From: Nocardiopsis sp. MG754419
GTDB taxonomy: Bacteria; Actinomycetota; Actinomycetes; Streptosporangiales; Streptosporangiaceae
Direction of reading: 5' to 3'
Assembly (NCBI RefSeq): GCF_018207095.1
Contig: NZ_QOCZ01000008.1
Location: forward strand, 1-64,000
Length of the DNA stretch: 64,000 nt
A program made the position numbers and the translations under genes. Below are positions 51,773-60,259 of this stretch, piece after piece (positions within the stretch are counted from its first letter, which is position 1; each line of letters begins with the position of its first letter). The notes below the pieces were generated by a model. It did not search any database and was not told the origin of the DNA. It saw only the letters and a list, made by a program, of their open reading frames with translations.

Positions 51773-52576
51773 ATGAGCGTGTACAACGTCGTGTCCATCG
51801 CCGGCAGCGACCCCAGCGGGGGCGCCGGCATCCAGGCCGACCTGAAGTCGTTCTCCGCCCACGGGGTCTTCGGGATGAGCGTGGTGACGGCGTTGACCGC
51901 CCAGTCCACGCGCGGGGTCACCGGAGTACACGGTGTCCCCGCGTCGTTCGTCACCGCCCAGATGGACACGCTGTTCGAGGACGCGACCGTGCACGCGGTC
52001 AAGGTGGGCATGCTAGGCACCGCCGAGGTGACCGAGGCGGTGGCGGCGGCGATCGACCGACACGCCCTGCCGAACGTGGTCGTGGATCCGGTGATGGTCG
52101 CCAAGAGCGGGGACCGGCTGCTGGAGCGCGCGGCGATGGAGGCGTTGCGCACGGAGCTGCTGCCCCGTGCCGACCTCATCACGCCGAACCTGCCGGAGGC
52201 GGCCGACCTGCTCGACGAGAAGGAGGCCACCGACCTGGACACCATGCGGGCCCAGGCGGAACGGCTCCTCGCGCTGGGGCCGCGTCGGGTCCTCATCAAG
52301 GGCGGTCACCTGCCGGGCGACGAGAGTGTCGACCTGCTGGTGGACGGGGTGTCGGAGCCGCTGGAACTGCGCGCCCCGCGCGTGGCGACCCGCAACACCC
52401 ACGGCACCGGCTGCACGCTGTCCTCCGCGATCGCCGCCCTCCTCCCGCAGAGCCCGGGCGTGGCGATCGCCGTGTCCGACGCCAAGACCTGGCTGACCGA
52501 GGCCCTGCACCGGGCCGACGAGATCGACGCCGGCGGCGGTCAGGGCCCGGTGCACCACTTCCACCTCTGGTGGTAG
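51773..52576 (+). CDS. thiD: Hydroxymethylpyrimidine/phosphomethylpyrimidine kinase
   Basis: ThiD phosphorylates HMP to HMP-P and HMP-PP for thiamine synthesis. The ribokinase-like protein has 267 aa. Features: SIAGSDPSGGAGIQADLK (substrate site), VKVGMLGTAE, NVVVDPVMVAKSG, LITPNLPEA, and the anion hole NTHGTGCTLSSAIAA near residue 208. The ATG at 51773 directly follows the TPP riboswitch, which explains its control. No other thi gene is in the window. The C-terminus ends HHFHLWW. Confidence 0.96.
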   Translation: MSVYNVVSIAGSDPSGGAGIQADLKSFSAHGVFGMSVVTALTAQSTRGVTGVHGVPASFVTAQMDTLFEDATVHAVKVGMLGTAEVTEAVAAAIDRHALPNVVVDPVMVAKSGDRLLERAAMEALRTELLPRADLITPNLPEAADLLDEKEATDLDTMRAQAERLLALGPRRVLIKGGHLPGDESVDLLVDGVSEPLELRAPRVATRNTHGTGCTLSSAIAALLPQSPGVAIAVSDAKTWLTEALHRADEIDAGGGQGPVHHFHLWW

Positions 52577-52905
52577 GACGAGACCGTCCGACGGTCAGGG
52601 GACCTCGGTCCGGGCACGGACCGCGAAGGCGCGCAGCGACCTCACCGGGGCGAACGCCCCCGGACCCCGCCGGAGCCCGTGTGCGCCCCGCGTCCACGTC
52701 ACGCAGGGCCTGTCCCGCGGGGGCGCCGCGACGACGGGCCGGCGGCATCCGGCTCACACCGGTGGACGCGAAGAGGCCACCCCGAAGAGCCCGGGACCCG
52801 TCTGCGTCACACCGGGCCCCACGCACCCACCTCCGACCCCCGACCGGGCCACCGGCACGACGAGGGCGCCGCCTTCCTCGGTGACACGGTCGGCCCGCCG
52901 GTCCT
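52577..52905. other. Intergenic region between thiD and the aldo/keto reductase
   Basis: This 329-bp gap between convergent genes has no supported gene. GACCGTC-C-GACGGTC (52582-52596) is a small perfect hairpin 6 bp past thiD and may be its terminator. Confidence 0.4.
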
Positions 52906-53931
52906 TCACGCGGCCGACCGCTCGTCCGGCGGACGCCTGCGCAGATGCGTGTGCTCGATCGCGGGCGGCGTGTAGGCCATGTCCATCCGCCCGACACCGG
53001 TCCCCGGTGGGACGAGGGCGTCGATCCGCTCCAGCACGTCATCGGAGAGTCGGACCGTCGCTCCGGCCAGGAGATCGTCGAGCTGTTCCATCGTGCGAGG
53101 ACCCGCGATCGCCGACGTGACCCCCGGGTGGGCGATGGCGAAGGCCATGGCCAGGTGTGTGAGCGGGATCCCGGCCTGCTCGGCGACGGGGACGAGCCGT
53201 TCGACCGTGTCGAGTCGGCGCTCGTCGGTCATGTGCCGGAAGACGTTCGTGCGCCGCAGGTCGCTCGGCCGGCCCTTGCGGCCCCGACCGGTGAGCAGGC
53301 CCTGCGCCAGCGGACTCCAGACCAGGACGCCCATCCCGTAGCGCAGGGCGACCGGGAGGACCTCGGCCTCGATCCCCCGGTCGAGGATCGAGTAGTTCGG
53401 TTGTTCGGCCCGGAACCGCTCCAGGCCACGGCGTTCGGACACCCACTGGGCCTCGACCATGTCGGAGGCCGGCATCGTCGAGGAGCCGATGGCGCGGACC
53501 TTCCCCGCGCGGACCAGATCGGTCAGAGCGGAGAGGGTCTCCTCGATGTCGACGCTCGGGTCGGGACGGTGGATCTGGTAGAGGTCGATGTGGTCGGTCC
53601 GCAACCGACGGAGGGAATTCTCGACCTCCGTGACGATCCATCTGCGCGACAGACCACGCTGATTGCGGTCGTCGCCCATGGACCCGTGCACCTTGGTGGC
53701 CAGCACGACGTGGTCGCGCCGGCCCTTCAGGGCCTGGCCCACGATCTCCTCGGACTCGCCGTGAGAGTACACGTCGGCCGTGTCGATGAGGTTGATACCG
53801 GCGTCGAGCGCCTTGTGGACGATGCGGATCGCGTCGGTGTGATCCGGGTTGCCGATCGCGCCGAACATCATGGCGCCCAGCGCGTACGGACTGACCTGAA
53901 TACCGGTGCGACCGAGCGGACGGTACTTCAT
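52906..53931 (-). CDS. Aldo/keto reductase
   Basis: This NADPH-dependent oxidoreductase has 341 aa and a TIM barrel. The tetrad is present: Asp and Tyr in NLIDTADVYSHGES, Lys in LATKVHG, His in LYQIHRPDP. The start MKYRPLGRTGIQVSPYALG is typical of the AKR11/12-like group. The ATG at 53931 follows GGAGA. It is divergent from a TetR regulator and both are covered by two identical-type palindromes, so it is very likely the regulator's target. The substrate is unknown. Confidence 0.92.
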   Translation of the reverse strand: MKYRPLGRTGIQVSPYALGAMMFGAIGNPDHTDAIRIVHKALDAGINLIDTADVYSHGESEEIVGQALKGRRDHVVLATKVHGSMGDDRNQRGLSRRWIVTEVENSLRRLRTDHIDLYQIHRPDPSVDIEETLSALTDLVRAGKVRAIGSSTMPASDMVEAQWVSERRGLERFRAEQPNYSILDRGIEAEVLPVALRYGMGVLVWSPLAQGLLTGRGRKGRPSDLRRTNVFRHMTDERRLDTVERLVPVAEQAGIPLTHLAMAFAIAHPGVTSAIAGPRTMEQLDDLLAGATVRLSDDVLERIDALVPPGTGVGRMDMAYTPPAIEHTHLRRRPPDERSAA

Positions 53932-53977
53932 CGGGTCTCCTCTCGACACCGAGCGGTGTCGTAGACTTCGGCCAAGC

Positions 53978-54018
53978 GGGACACTGTCCCGTTCTCGGAA
54001 TATACGGGACAGTGTCCC
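53978..54018. promoter_or_regulatory. Two palindromic TetR operators
   Basis: GGGACACTGTCCC (53978-53990) and GGGACAGTGTCCC (54006-54018) are 13-bp palindromes with centres 28 bp apart. Between them, the minus strand has TATATT (54004-53999), a -10 box for the reductase. The sites should bind the adjacent TetR regulator and control both genes. Confidence 0.85.
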
Positions 54019-54037
54019 ACTTAGCAAGGAGATCCGT

Positions 54038-54610
54038 ATGCCCCGCGCTGACGCGCAACGCAACATCGACGCGCTGCTCTCCGCGGCGAAGGAGGAGTTC
54101 GCCCGACAGGGGGTCGATGTGAGCGTGCGCGCGATCGCCGCACGGGCGGGGGTGGGGACGGCGACGCTCTACCGGCACTTCCCGCTCCGCTCCGACCTGA
54201 TCGCGGCGGTGTTCCGCCGTGAGATCGACGCGTGCGCGGCCGACGCGGAGCGCCTCGCCGCCACGCACGCACCCGACGAGGCTCTGCGTCTCTGGTTGGA
54301 GCGCTACACACGGTTCGTGGCGACCAAGCACGGACTCGCCGCCGCGCTCCACTCGGGCGACCCCGCGTACAACTCCCTGCCGGGTTACTTCCACGAGAAT
54401 CTCGGACCGGCGCTCGGACGTCTGCTCGATGACGGTGTGGCGGCCGGGGTAGCGCGGGAGGACGTGGACCCGCTGGATCTGTTGGGCGCGGTGTCCAAAC
54501 TCTGCGTGCCCTCACCGGTCGAGGACGACGGCCCGCGGGTCTACAGGATGGTGGCGCTGCTCCTCGACGGGTTGCGTTACGGCGCCAAGAACCCCTCGGC
54601 CCCGGAGTAG
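54038..54610 (+). CDS. TetR-family repressor
   Basis: This regulator of 190 aa has the N-terminal helix-turn-helix NIDALLSAAKEEFARQGVDVSVRAIAARAGVGTATLYRHFPLRSDLIAAVF (residues about 9-58; only key parts are meaningful: AARAGVGTATLYRHF is the recognition region). The C-terminal ligand domain resembles the SbtR/TetR_C_33-like group (HLLAAL-type segments). AAGGAG lies 6 nt before the ATG at 54038. It sits 20 bp from the second of two operators, so it most likely represses itself and the divergent aldo/keto reductase. Confidence 0.92.
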   Translation: MPRADAQRNIDALLSAAKEEFARQGVDVSVRAIAARAGVGTATLYRHFPLRSDLIAAVFRREIDACAADAERLAATHAPDEALRLWLERYTRFVATKHGLAAALHSGDPAYNSLPGYFHENLGPALGRLLDDGVAAGVAREDVDPLDLLGAVSKLCVPSPVEDDGPRVYRMVALLLDGLRYGAKNPSAPE

Positions 54611-54673
54611 GAACCCCGGGCCGGCCACCGGCCGTCCGGCCAGGGCTCACCATGGGGCGGCCGGTACGATGGC

Positions 54674-55111
54674 TCAGGAAAAACGCCCGCCGAGGACGTG
54701 CGCCCAGGGTTCGTCGACCTCGTCCAGGTCCAACATGGCAGCCATGTTGTCGATCATGCTCGCCCCGAACCAGCCGCGGGCCGCCTCCGCGTCACCGTCG
54801 ACCATCGCCTGGACGATGTCCACCTGCGTGGCGTAGCAGCGACGGATCGCCTCACGGACGAGCGGCTCGCCCGCCGCGCGGTTGGCGTGCGCGAGGAACC
54901 CGAGGATCGTGCGATGGGCGACCAACACGGCGAGAGCCTCGCGCGCCACCTGGAGCGTCTCCTCCGGTGTCCTCTCCGCCCGTTCGGAGTCCCACGCGAA
55001 GCGCGACAACGTCCGCGCCATCACGTCCGAGACGTGGTCGACCGCCGCCGCGAACAGCGCCTCCTTGTTCGGGTAGAGGCGGTAGAGGTAGGGCTGGGAG
55101 ATCCCCGCCGG
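54674..55111 (-). pseudogene. 5'-truncated TetR regulator
   Basis: The frame from about 55111 to 54674 encodes the end of a TetR DNA-binding domain (GISQPYLYRLYPNKEALFAAAVD) and a full C-terminal domain (TLSRFAWDSERAER to VLGGRFS). The first part of the helix-turn-helix, about 40 residues, is missing. Sequence upstream in the same frame (codons for RRRWSRERWC) does not look like TetR. No start codon with a ribosome site is visible before the HTH; the first ATG (55024) lies after it. It is therefore most likely a decayed gene. Confidence 0.7.
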
Positions 55112-55238
55112 CCCTACCCCGCCTGCGCACCAGCGCTCCCGGGACCACCGCCGCCGAGGCCCCGCGCCCTCCGGGCCGGCTCATCGGGACGGGGCCGCCA
55201 CCGAGGGTGGGCGGCACGGCCCTCATGAACACGAAAAA

Positions 55239-55267
55239 GGGGGCCGGTCCGTGCGGACCGGGCCCCC
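55239..55267 (-). terminator. Intrinsic terminator of the alanine symporter
   Basis: On the minus strand, GGGGGCCCGGTCC pairs with GGACCGGCCCCC (one bulged base) and is followed by TTTTT (55238-55234). This is a classical intrinsic terminator 49 bp past the stop codon. Confidence 0.85.
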
Positions 55268-55315
55268 TTCCTCTGTGCCTCGCGCGAGGTCGGGCCCCTC
55301 AGGCGCCCTCCCCCG

Positions 55316-56761
55316 TCACTTCCGGACGTCCTCCATGACGGCGTCCGGGTCCTTCCAGTTCGGGTAGCCGAAGAACTTGCGGGTCTCGGCGACGATGACC
55401 GGGGACAGCAGGAGCAGACCCACCAGGTTCGGCAGGGCCATCAGACCGTTGGCGATGTCGCTGAACAGCCAGACCGCGTCGATGCTGGCGGTCGCGCCGA
55501 CGAACACGACGGCGATGAACACCAGACGGTAGGGCAGGACCAGGAAACGCTTGCCCTTGGCCAGGTACACCATGCAGCGTTCGCCGTAGTAGGACCAGCC
55601 GAGGATGGTCGTGTAGGCGAAGATCGCCACGGCGCCGGCGATGAAGATGACACCGAAGGAGCCGAGAGCCGGGCTGATCTGGGACAGCGACTGTTCCATG
55701 GAACCCGAGGTGAGCAGGACGCCCTTCTGGTCCGGGTCGTACCCGGCGGCCTCGTCGGCGTTCCACAGGCCGGAGGTGATGATCATCATCGCGGTCAGGG
55801 TGACCATGATGATGGTGTCGATGAAGGTCTGGGTCATCGACACCATGGCCTGACGGACCGGCTGGGTGGTCTTGGCCGCAGCAGCGGCGATGGCACCGGT
55901 GCCCAGGCCGGACTCGTTGGAGAAGATGCCGCGGGCCACACCGGTGCGGATGACCATCATGAGCGTGGCGCCCGCGAAACCGCCGGCGGCGGAGGTGCCG
56001 GTGAAGGCGTCGCTGAAGACCAGCTGGAAGGCGGGGAGCAGCTGCTCCCAGTTGATCATCAGGACCAGCAGGTTCATGAAGATGAACCCGATGATCATGA
56101 ACGGCACGATCGCCGAGGCGAAGCGGCCGATGCTCTTGATACCGCCGAGGATGACGATGGCGACCAGGACCATCAGGACCGCGCCGATGATCCAGCGGTC
56201 GATGCCGGTGACGTCGTTGACGGCGCTGGTGACGGCCTCGGCCTGCGTGCCGTTACCGATACCGAAGGCGGCGATGGCGCCGAACACCGCGAAGGCGCCG
56301 CCGAGGAACACGCCCAGGCCGCCGGGAAGGCCGTTGCGCAGGTAGTACATCGGGCCGCCGGCCTGCTCGCCCTTCTCGTCCTTGATCCGGTACTTCACAC
56401 CGAGGAGAGCCTCGCTGTACTTGGTGGCCATGCCGAACAGGGCGGTGACCCACATCCAGAACAGCGCGCCGGGGCCGCCGATGCCGATGGCGAGACCGAC
56501 ACCGGCGATGTTGCCGACGCCGACGGTGGCGGCGAGGGCGGTGCTGAGCGCCTGGTAGTGCGAGATGTCGCCCTCGGCCTGGTCGTCCGACTCCTTGCGG
56601 CGCACGAAGGCGAGCCAGAGCGCGTGTCCGAGTTTCGTGAACTGGAGCAGGTTCAGCCGGATGGTCAGGAAGACACCGGTGAGCAGCAACAACGGGATGA
56701 GGACCAACGGCCCCCAGATGATGTCGCTGAGCACACCGGCCATGTCAAGGAGTTGGTCCAC
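55316..56761 (-). CDS. Sodium:alanine symporter, AGCS family
   Basis: This polytopic membrane protein of 481 aa couples Na+ (or H+) to uptake of alanine or glycine. Family motifs are ALAATVGVGNIAGVGLAIGIGGPGALFWMW near residue 75 (shortened here: VGVGNIAGV), GGPMYYL near 128, and GIFSNESGLGTGAIAAAAAK near 287. About eleven helices are seen. The start is GTG at 56761 with AGGGAG upstream; the longer frame to 56911 lacks similarity. It is a single gene. Alanine dehydrogenase in the same window could use its substrate, but the two are 29 kb apart. Confidence 0.94.
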   Translation of the reverse strand: MDQLLDMAGVLSDIIWGPLVLIPLLLLTGVFLTIRLNLLQFTKLGHALWLAFVRRKESDDQAEGDISHYQALSTALAATVGVGNIAGVGLAIGIGGPGALFWMWVTALFGMATKYSEALLGVKYRIKDEKGEQAGGPMYYLRNGLPGGLGVFLGGAFAVFGAIAAFGIGNGTQAEAVTSAVNDVTGIDRWIIGAVLMVLVAIVILGGIKSIGRFASAIVPFMIIGFIFMNLLVLMINWEQLLPAFQLVFSDAFTGTSAAGGFAGATLMMVIRTGVARGIFSNESGLGTGAIAAAAAKTTQPVRQAMVSMTQTFIDTIIMVTLTAMMIITSGLWNADEAAGYDPDQKGVLLTSGSMEQSLSQISPALGSFGVIFIAGAVAIFAYTTILGWSYYGERCMVYLAKGKRFLVLPYRLVFIAVVFVGATASIDAVWLFSDIANGLMALPNLVGLLLLSPVIVAETRKFFGYPNWKDPDAVMEDVRK

Positions 56762-56896
56762 GGGGGACTCCCTTTCGGTGAAGGTGTGGGGTCGAGGGAA
56801 CCGGTGACGGAACGGGGGAACTGATGCCCTCGGAATCGCGTTGGCACAGATGGGCTCACTGCGATATCGGCAAAGAATGGCACTGACGCGTAACGA

Positions 56897-56915
56897 ACGA
56901 ATCACGTGCATTCGT
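56897..56915. promoter_or_regulatory. Palindrome upstream of the alanine symporter
   Basis: ACGAAT-CACGTGC-ATTCGT is a perfect 6-bp inverted repeat with a CACGTG core, in a low-GC stretch 136 bp before the symporter start. It is a candidate operator; the regulator is unknown. Confidence 0.4.
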
Positions 56916-56966
56916 CATGAACGTTGCGTCGTGCCGAGAGCGTCTCCGGTGTGCCCGGAGCGGGCC

Positions 56967-57227
56967 TCAGCCCGCCGTGTCACCCTCACCTTCGGCGTGG
57001 GCCAGCGAGAGCCTGCTGAGCACGGCCGCGGCCTCCACCGGATCCGCCCCCCTACCGACCGCCACACCCAACAGGTAGGTGGTGAGCGGCGCCGCCGGCC
57101 GTGCGACGGAGTGAGCGGCATCACGTGCCAGATCGAGGATGCGGTCGACGTCGGCCTTCTGGAGCGGTTCGCTCCCGGACAGGTCGAGCTCCTCGAACAC
57201 CAGCCCCGCCCATTCCACAAGGGTCAC
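56967..57227 (-). CDS. DUF6457 small protein
   Basis: This 86-aa helical protein begins MTLVEWAGLVFEELDL and has ILDLARDAAHSVARPAAPLTTYLLGVAVG in the middle. This pattern matches the DUF6457 family, which is found alone or fused to MobA-type molybdenum-cofactor nucleotidyltransferases. No other molybdenum-cofactor gene is visible here. The GTG at 57227 has GGAG 7 nt upstream. It reads towards the symporter gene, 205 bp away. Confidence 0.7.
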   Translation of the reverse strand: MTLVEWAGLVFEELDLSGSEPLQKADVDRILDLARDAAHSVARPAAPLTTYLLGVAVGRGADPVEAAAVLSRLSLAHAEGEGDTAG

Positions 57228-57441
57228 TGTTCGACTCCTTCACATGTGTGCCGAAAACTGTCGGCGATCATAGCCATCCCGGGGTCATGGTGCGGCCAGA
57301 CGACGGTACCCGCCTCGTCACCGCCCGCTCGTCGAACACACGCCCACCCTTCGGGGACGGTTCGTCCGGGCAGCGGCCCCGGTTCATTCTCCGAGCCTAG
57401 CGTCGGGAGCAGCGAGAATCCGGCGTTGGGAGCCCGTGCGC

Positions 57442-58638
57442 ATGTCCCCCACCACTCCGCTCATCCACCACCCCCCGACCACCGACCCCGATCGTCCCCT
57501 TCGGGTGGCCGTCGTGACCGAGTCGTTCCTGCCCCAGATCAACGGGGTGACCAACTCCGTGTGCCGGGTGACCGAGCACCTGGCCGCCGAAGGCCACCGG
57601 GCCGTGGTGCTCGCGCCCGGCCGCGGACCCACCTCGTACGCCGGGTTCCCGGTGCTGCGCTCGCCGGCGGTCCCCCTCCCGGTGTACCGGGACTTTCCCG
57701 TCGGTCTGCCGCTGCGACGGTCGATGACCGCCGCCCTGCGCGCCTTCGCCCCCGACGTGGTGCACCTGGCCTCGCCCACGCTCTTCGGCGCCGCGGCCGT
57801 GGACGTGGCACGTCGCTGGGCGTTGCCGACCGTGGGCGTGTTCCAGACCGACCTGGCCGGTTTCGCCGGACGGTTCGGCCTCCCCGGCGGCGAGGCGCTG
57901 TGGTCCGCGCTGCACCGCGTCCACTCGGCGGTGGACCGGACGCTGGTCCCCTCCTCCGCAACGATGGAAGCGCTGTCCGACCGCGGGTTCCCACGGTTGG
58001 CGCTGTGGCGCCGGGGGGTGGACACCGACCGCTTCCACCCCGAACACCGCTCAGAGGAGCTACGGCGTCGGCTGGCCCCGAACGGCGAGACCATCGTCGG
58101 CTACGTGGGGCGGCTGTCCAGGGACAAGCGTGTGGAACTGCTGGCGCACCTGGAGCGCATGCGCGGCGTCCGGTTGGTGGTGGTCGGTGACGGCCCCGAC
58201 CTGGCGTGGCTGCGGCGGCGGCTGCCGGACGCGGTGTTCACCGGTCGGCGCACGGGCGAGGACCTGTCACGGCTGTACGCGGCTCTGGACGTGTTCGTGC
58301 ACACCGGGGCCGACGAGACCTTCTGCCAGGCCGTACAGGAGGCGCTCGCCTCCGGGGTACCGGTGGTGGCCCCAGCCGCCGGCGGCCCGCTCGACCTGGT
58401 CACCGACGAACACAACGGTCTGTTGTACGAACCCGCATCGGTGCGCGCGTTCAAGGTCGCGGTCGGTCGACTGGCCCACAACGGGCAGGTGCGTCGGAGG
58501 ATGGCGGAGGCCGCACGGCCCTCGGTGGCGCATCGGACCTGGACCAGGGTCAACCGCGAACTGGTGGCCCACTACCGTTCCGTGATCACCCCCAGCCGGG
58601 AGCTGGCCGCCCGGTCGGCGCAGCGCCTGGGCACCTGA
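57442..58638 (+). CDS. GT4 glycosyltransferase, MgtA/PimB-like
   Basis: This cytoplasmic GT-B enzyme has 398 aa. The N-terminal domain starts RVAVVTESFLPQINGVTNSV, a signature of the mannosyltransferase MgtA/PimB and sulfoquinovosyl-transferase-like group. The C-terminal domain has VGYVGRLSRDKRVELL, LVVVGDGPDLAWL, and the donor motif TFCQAVQEALASGVPVVAPAAGGPLDLV near residue 288 with the EX7E acid pair. Likely roles are mannosylation of phosphatidylinositol or of a glycolipid. ATG 57442 is preferred; GTG 57436 is too close to GGGAG. TAGCGT (57398-57403) is a possible -10. Confidence 0.9.
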   Translation: MSPTTPLIHHPPTTDPDRPLRVAVVTESFLPQINGVTNSVCRVTEHLAAEGHRAVVLAPGRGPTSYAGFPVLRSPAVPLPVYRDFPVGLPLRRSMTAALRAFAPDVVHLASPTLFGAAAVDVARRWALPTVGVFQTDLAGFAGRFGLPGGEALWSALHRVHSAVDRTLVPSSATMEALSDRGFPRLALWRRGVDTDRFHPEHRSEELRRRLAPNGETIVGYVGRLSRDKRVELLAHLERMRGVRLVVVGDGPDLAWLRRRLPDAVFTGRRTGEDLSRLYAALDVFVHTGADETFCQAVQEALASGVPVVAPAAGGPLDLVTDEHNGLLYEPASVRAFKVAVGRLAHNGQVRRRMAEAARPSVAHRTWTRVNRELVAHYRSVITPSRELAARSAQRLGT

Positions 58639-58681
58639 CCCGACCGGCCCGACGAGCCGTCGCTCGCCCCCGGCGACACGA

Positions 58682-58719
58682 ACGGGCCCCTCCCCGAGAG
58701 AGATGGGGGAGGGACCCGT
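58682..58719. terminator. Bidirectional hairpin terminator
   Basis: ACGGG (58682-58686) and CCCTCCCC (58688-58695) pair with GGGGAGGG (58706-58713) and CCCGT (58715-58719), one mismatch between. It separates convergent genes for the GT4 enzyme and the aminotransferase. Confidence 0.75.
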
Positions 58720-58776
58720 CGGTTGTGTCCGCCTCGCCCCCTTAAAACGTGGCGGACACAGGCTCGGGATACCGGT

Positions 58777-60111
58777 TCACTGGGCCGATCGCGCGACCTC
58801 GCGACGCACCGGGATCACGGTGGTGGCGTGTTCCGCGCCCTCGTCCAGCAGACCGCCGAGGACCTCGGCGAGCCGGTCCAGGTGGGCGCGGATCCACGGC
58901 AGGGCCAGCGGGTCGTGTGCGGCCAGGGCGGCGTAACGACGCTCCTCGGAGTCGCCGTAGAGCAGGCTGGTGGCCACGCGCATGCGCAGGGTGTCGGGGC
59001 TCTCGCCGAACTCGACCGCGGGCAGGACCCCCATCCCGTACCGCTCCAGCAGCAACCCGGTGAGTTCGGGTCCGGTGGTGATCCCGTGCAGGGCGCCGAG
59101 GCGTTCCCGGACCGGTTCGAAGTCCGGGTACAGGTAGAAGGCGGCATTGGGGGCCGCCACCTTCGCCCCGGCTCGGGTGAAGGTGTCGGCGACGGCCCGC
59201 GCCACGATGCCGTGCAGGCGGCGGCTGCGGTCGATGTGGTCGACCAGCGCGGCCGGCTCGGCGAAGGCGTGCGCCGCGGCCTCCTGCACGGGTGCGGCCG
59301 GGCTGGACCAGATCTCGCTGGCCACACCGAGCAGTCCGCCGCGCAGGCGGTGGCCGATCGCGGAGTCGGGCAGGCGCAGGACACCGATCCGCCAGCCGCC
59401 CAGGGCCAGGTTCTTGCTCAGACCGCTGGAGATGACGGTGCGCTCGGGCGCGTACTCGGCGGGGCTGCGCACGACGGCGCTCTCGCGACCCTCCGCGTCC
59501 AGGTGGACCAGGTCCCGGTAGATCTCGTCGGAGATGATGACGAGGTCGAGTTCGCGGGCGACGTCGGCGAGTCGGCGTACCGTCTCGGCGTCGGCGACCG
59601 TCCCGGTCGGGTTGTCGGGCACGGTGACGATGACGGCGTTGACGGTACGCCCCTGCTCACGGGCGGCGGTGACGGCGGCGTGCAGCAGGTCCGGCTGGGG
59701 TACGCCGCCCTGGCCGGTGGCGGTCGGTACCAGGAGGGGGTTCTGTCCCAGGAGTCGGCTCTGCGCGGCGTAGCTGACCCAGCTGGGCGCCGCGATGGCG
59801 GTGTCGCCACCGATCTCGAGGAGCAGGCTGTACAGGAGCGGTTTGCTTCCGGGTCCGGCGATGACCAGGTCGGGGTCGGTGGGCAGACCGCGGCGTTCCC
59901 AGTACCCGGCCGCGGCCTCGCGCAGTGCGGGCGAGCCCGCGACGGGACCGTAGGCGTTGGCACCGTTGCCCGCGGAGAGTCGGTCCCGCATGACCGGGTG
60001 CACCGGCAGTCCTGCCTCACCGAAGCCGAGCGGAAGAACGCGCACCCCCTGGCGGCGCTTCTCGGCGAGGGCTTCGTTGACGGCGAGCGTGGCGGACACA
60101 GTGACGGTCAT
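58777..60111 (-). CDS. Pyridoxal-phosphate aminotransferase, class I
   Basis: This enzyme has 444 aa with fold-type I features: NAYGPVAGSPALREAAAGYW, VTVPDNPTGTV, IISDEIYRDLVH, and the Schiff-base Lys in SSGLSKNLALGGWRIG near residue 243. It is longer than aspartate aminotransferase (about 390-400) by extensions at both ends. The substrate is not clear. The ATG at 60111 has a GGAGATGAG site upstream. It is divergent from a LysR regulator across 148 bp and is its likely target. Confidence 0.88.
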   Translation of the reverse strand: MTVTVSATLAVNEALAEKRRQGVRVLPLGFGEAGLPVHPVMRDRLSAGNGANAYGPVAGSPALREAAAGYWERRGLPTDPDLVIAGPGSKPLLYSLLLEIGGDTAIAAPSWVSYAAQSRLLGQNPLLVPTATGQGGVPQPDLLHAAVTAAREQGRTVNAVIVTVPDNPTGTVADAETVRRLADVARELDLVIISDEIYRDLVHLDAEGRESAVVRSPAEYAPERTVISSGLSKNLALGGWRIGVLRLPDSAIGHRLRGGLLGVASEIWSSPAAPVQEAAAHAFAEPAALVDHIDRSRRLHGIVARAVADTFTRAGAKVAAPNAAFYLYPDFEPVRERLGALHGITTGPELTGLLLERYGMGVLPAVEFGESPDTLRMRVATSLLYGDSEERRYAALAAHDPLALPWIRAHLDRLAEVLGGLLDEGAEHATTVIPVRREVARSAQ

Positions 60112-60246
60112 CGATGACTCATCTCCGATTGGACGTTGGGCGCCGGGTCGATCCTCGGGCCGGTGTGGCGCCCGGTGGGCGACCTCTCGAATTCCACCCT
60201 GCCCAGGAATGGTCATCAGTACAAGCGACTCTTTCCGATGCTGAGG

Positions 60247-60259
60247 TTAAGATATCCTT
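60247..60259 (+). promoter_or_regulatory. Leaderless promoter and LysR box before lysR gene
   Basis: TAAGAT (60248-60253) is 6 nt before the ATG at 60260, a leaderless layout. The same stretch, TAAG-ATATC-CTTA, is a near-palindrome of the LysR T-N11-A type, so the regulator could repress itself by covering the -10 and start codon. Confidence 0.5.
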
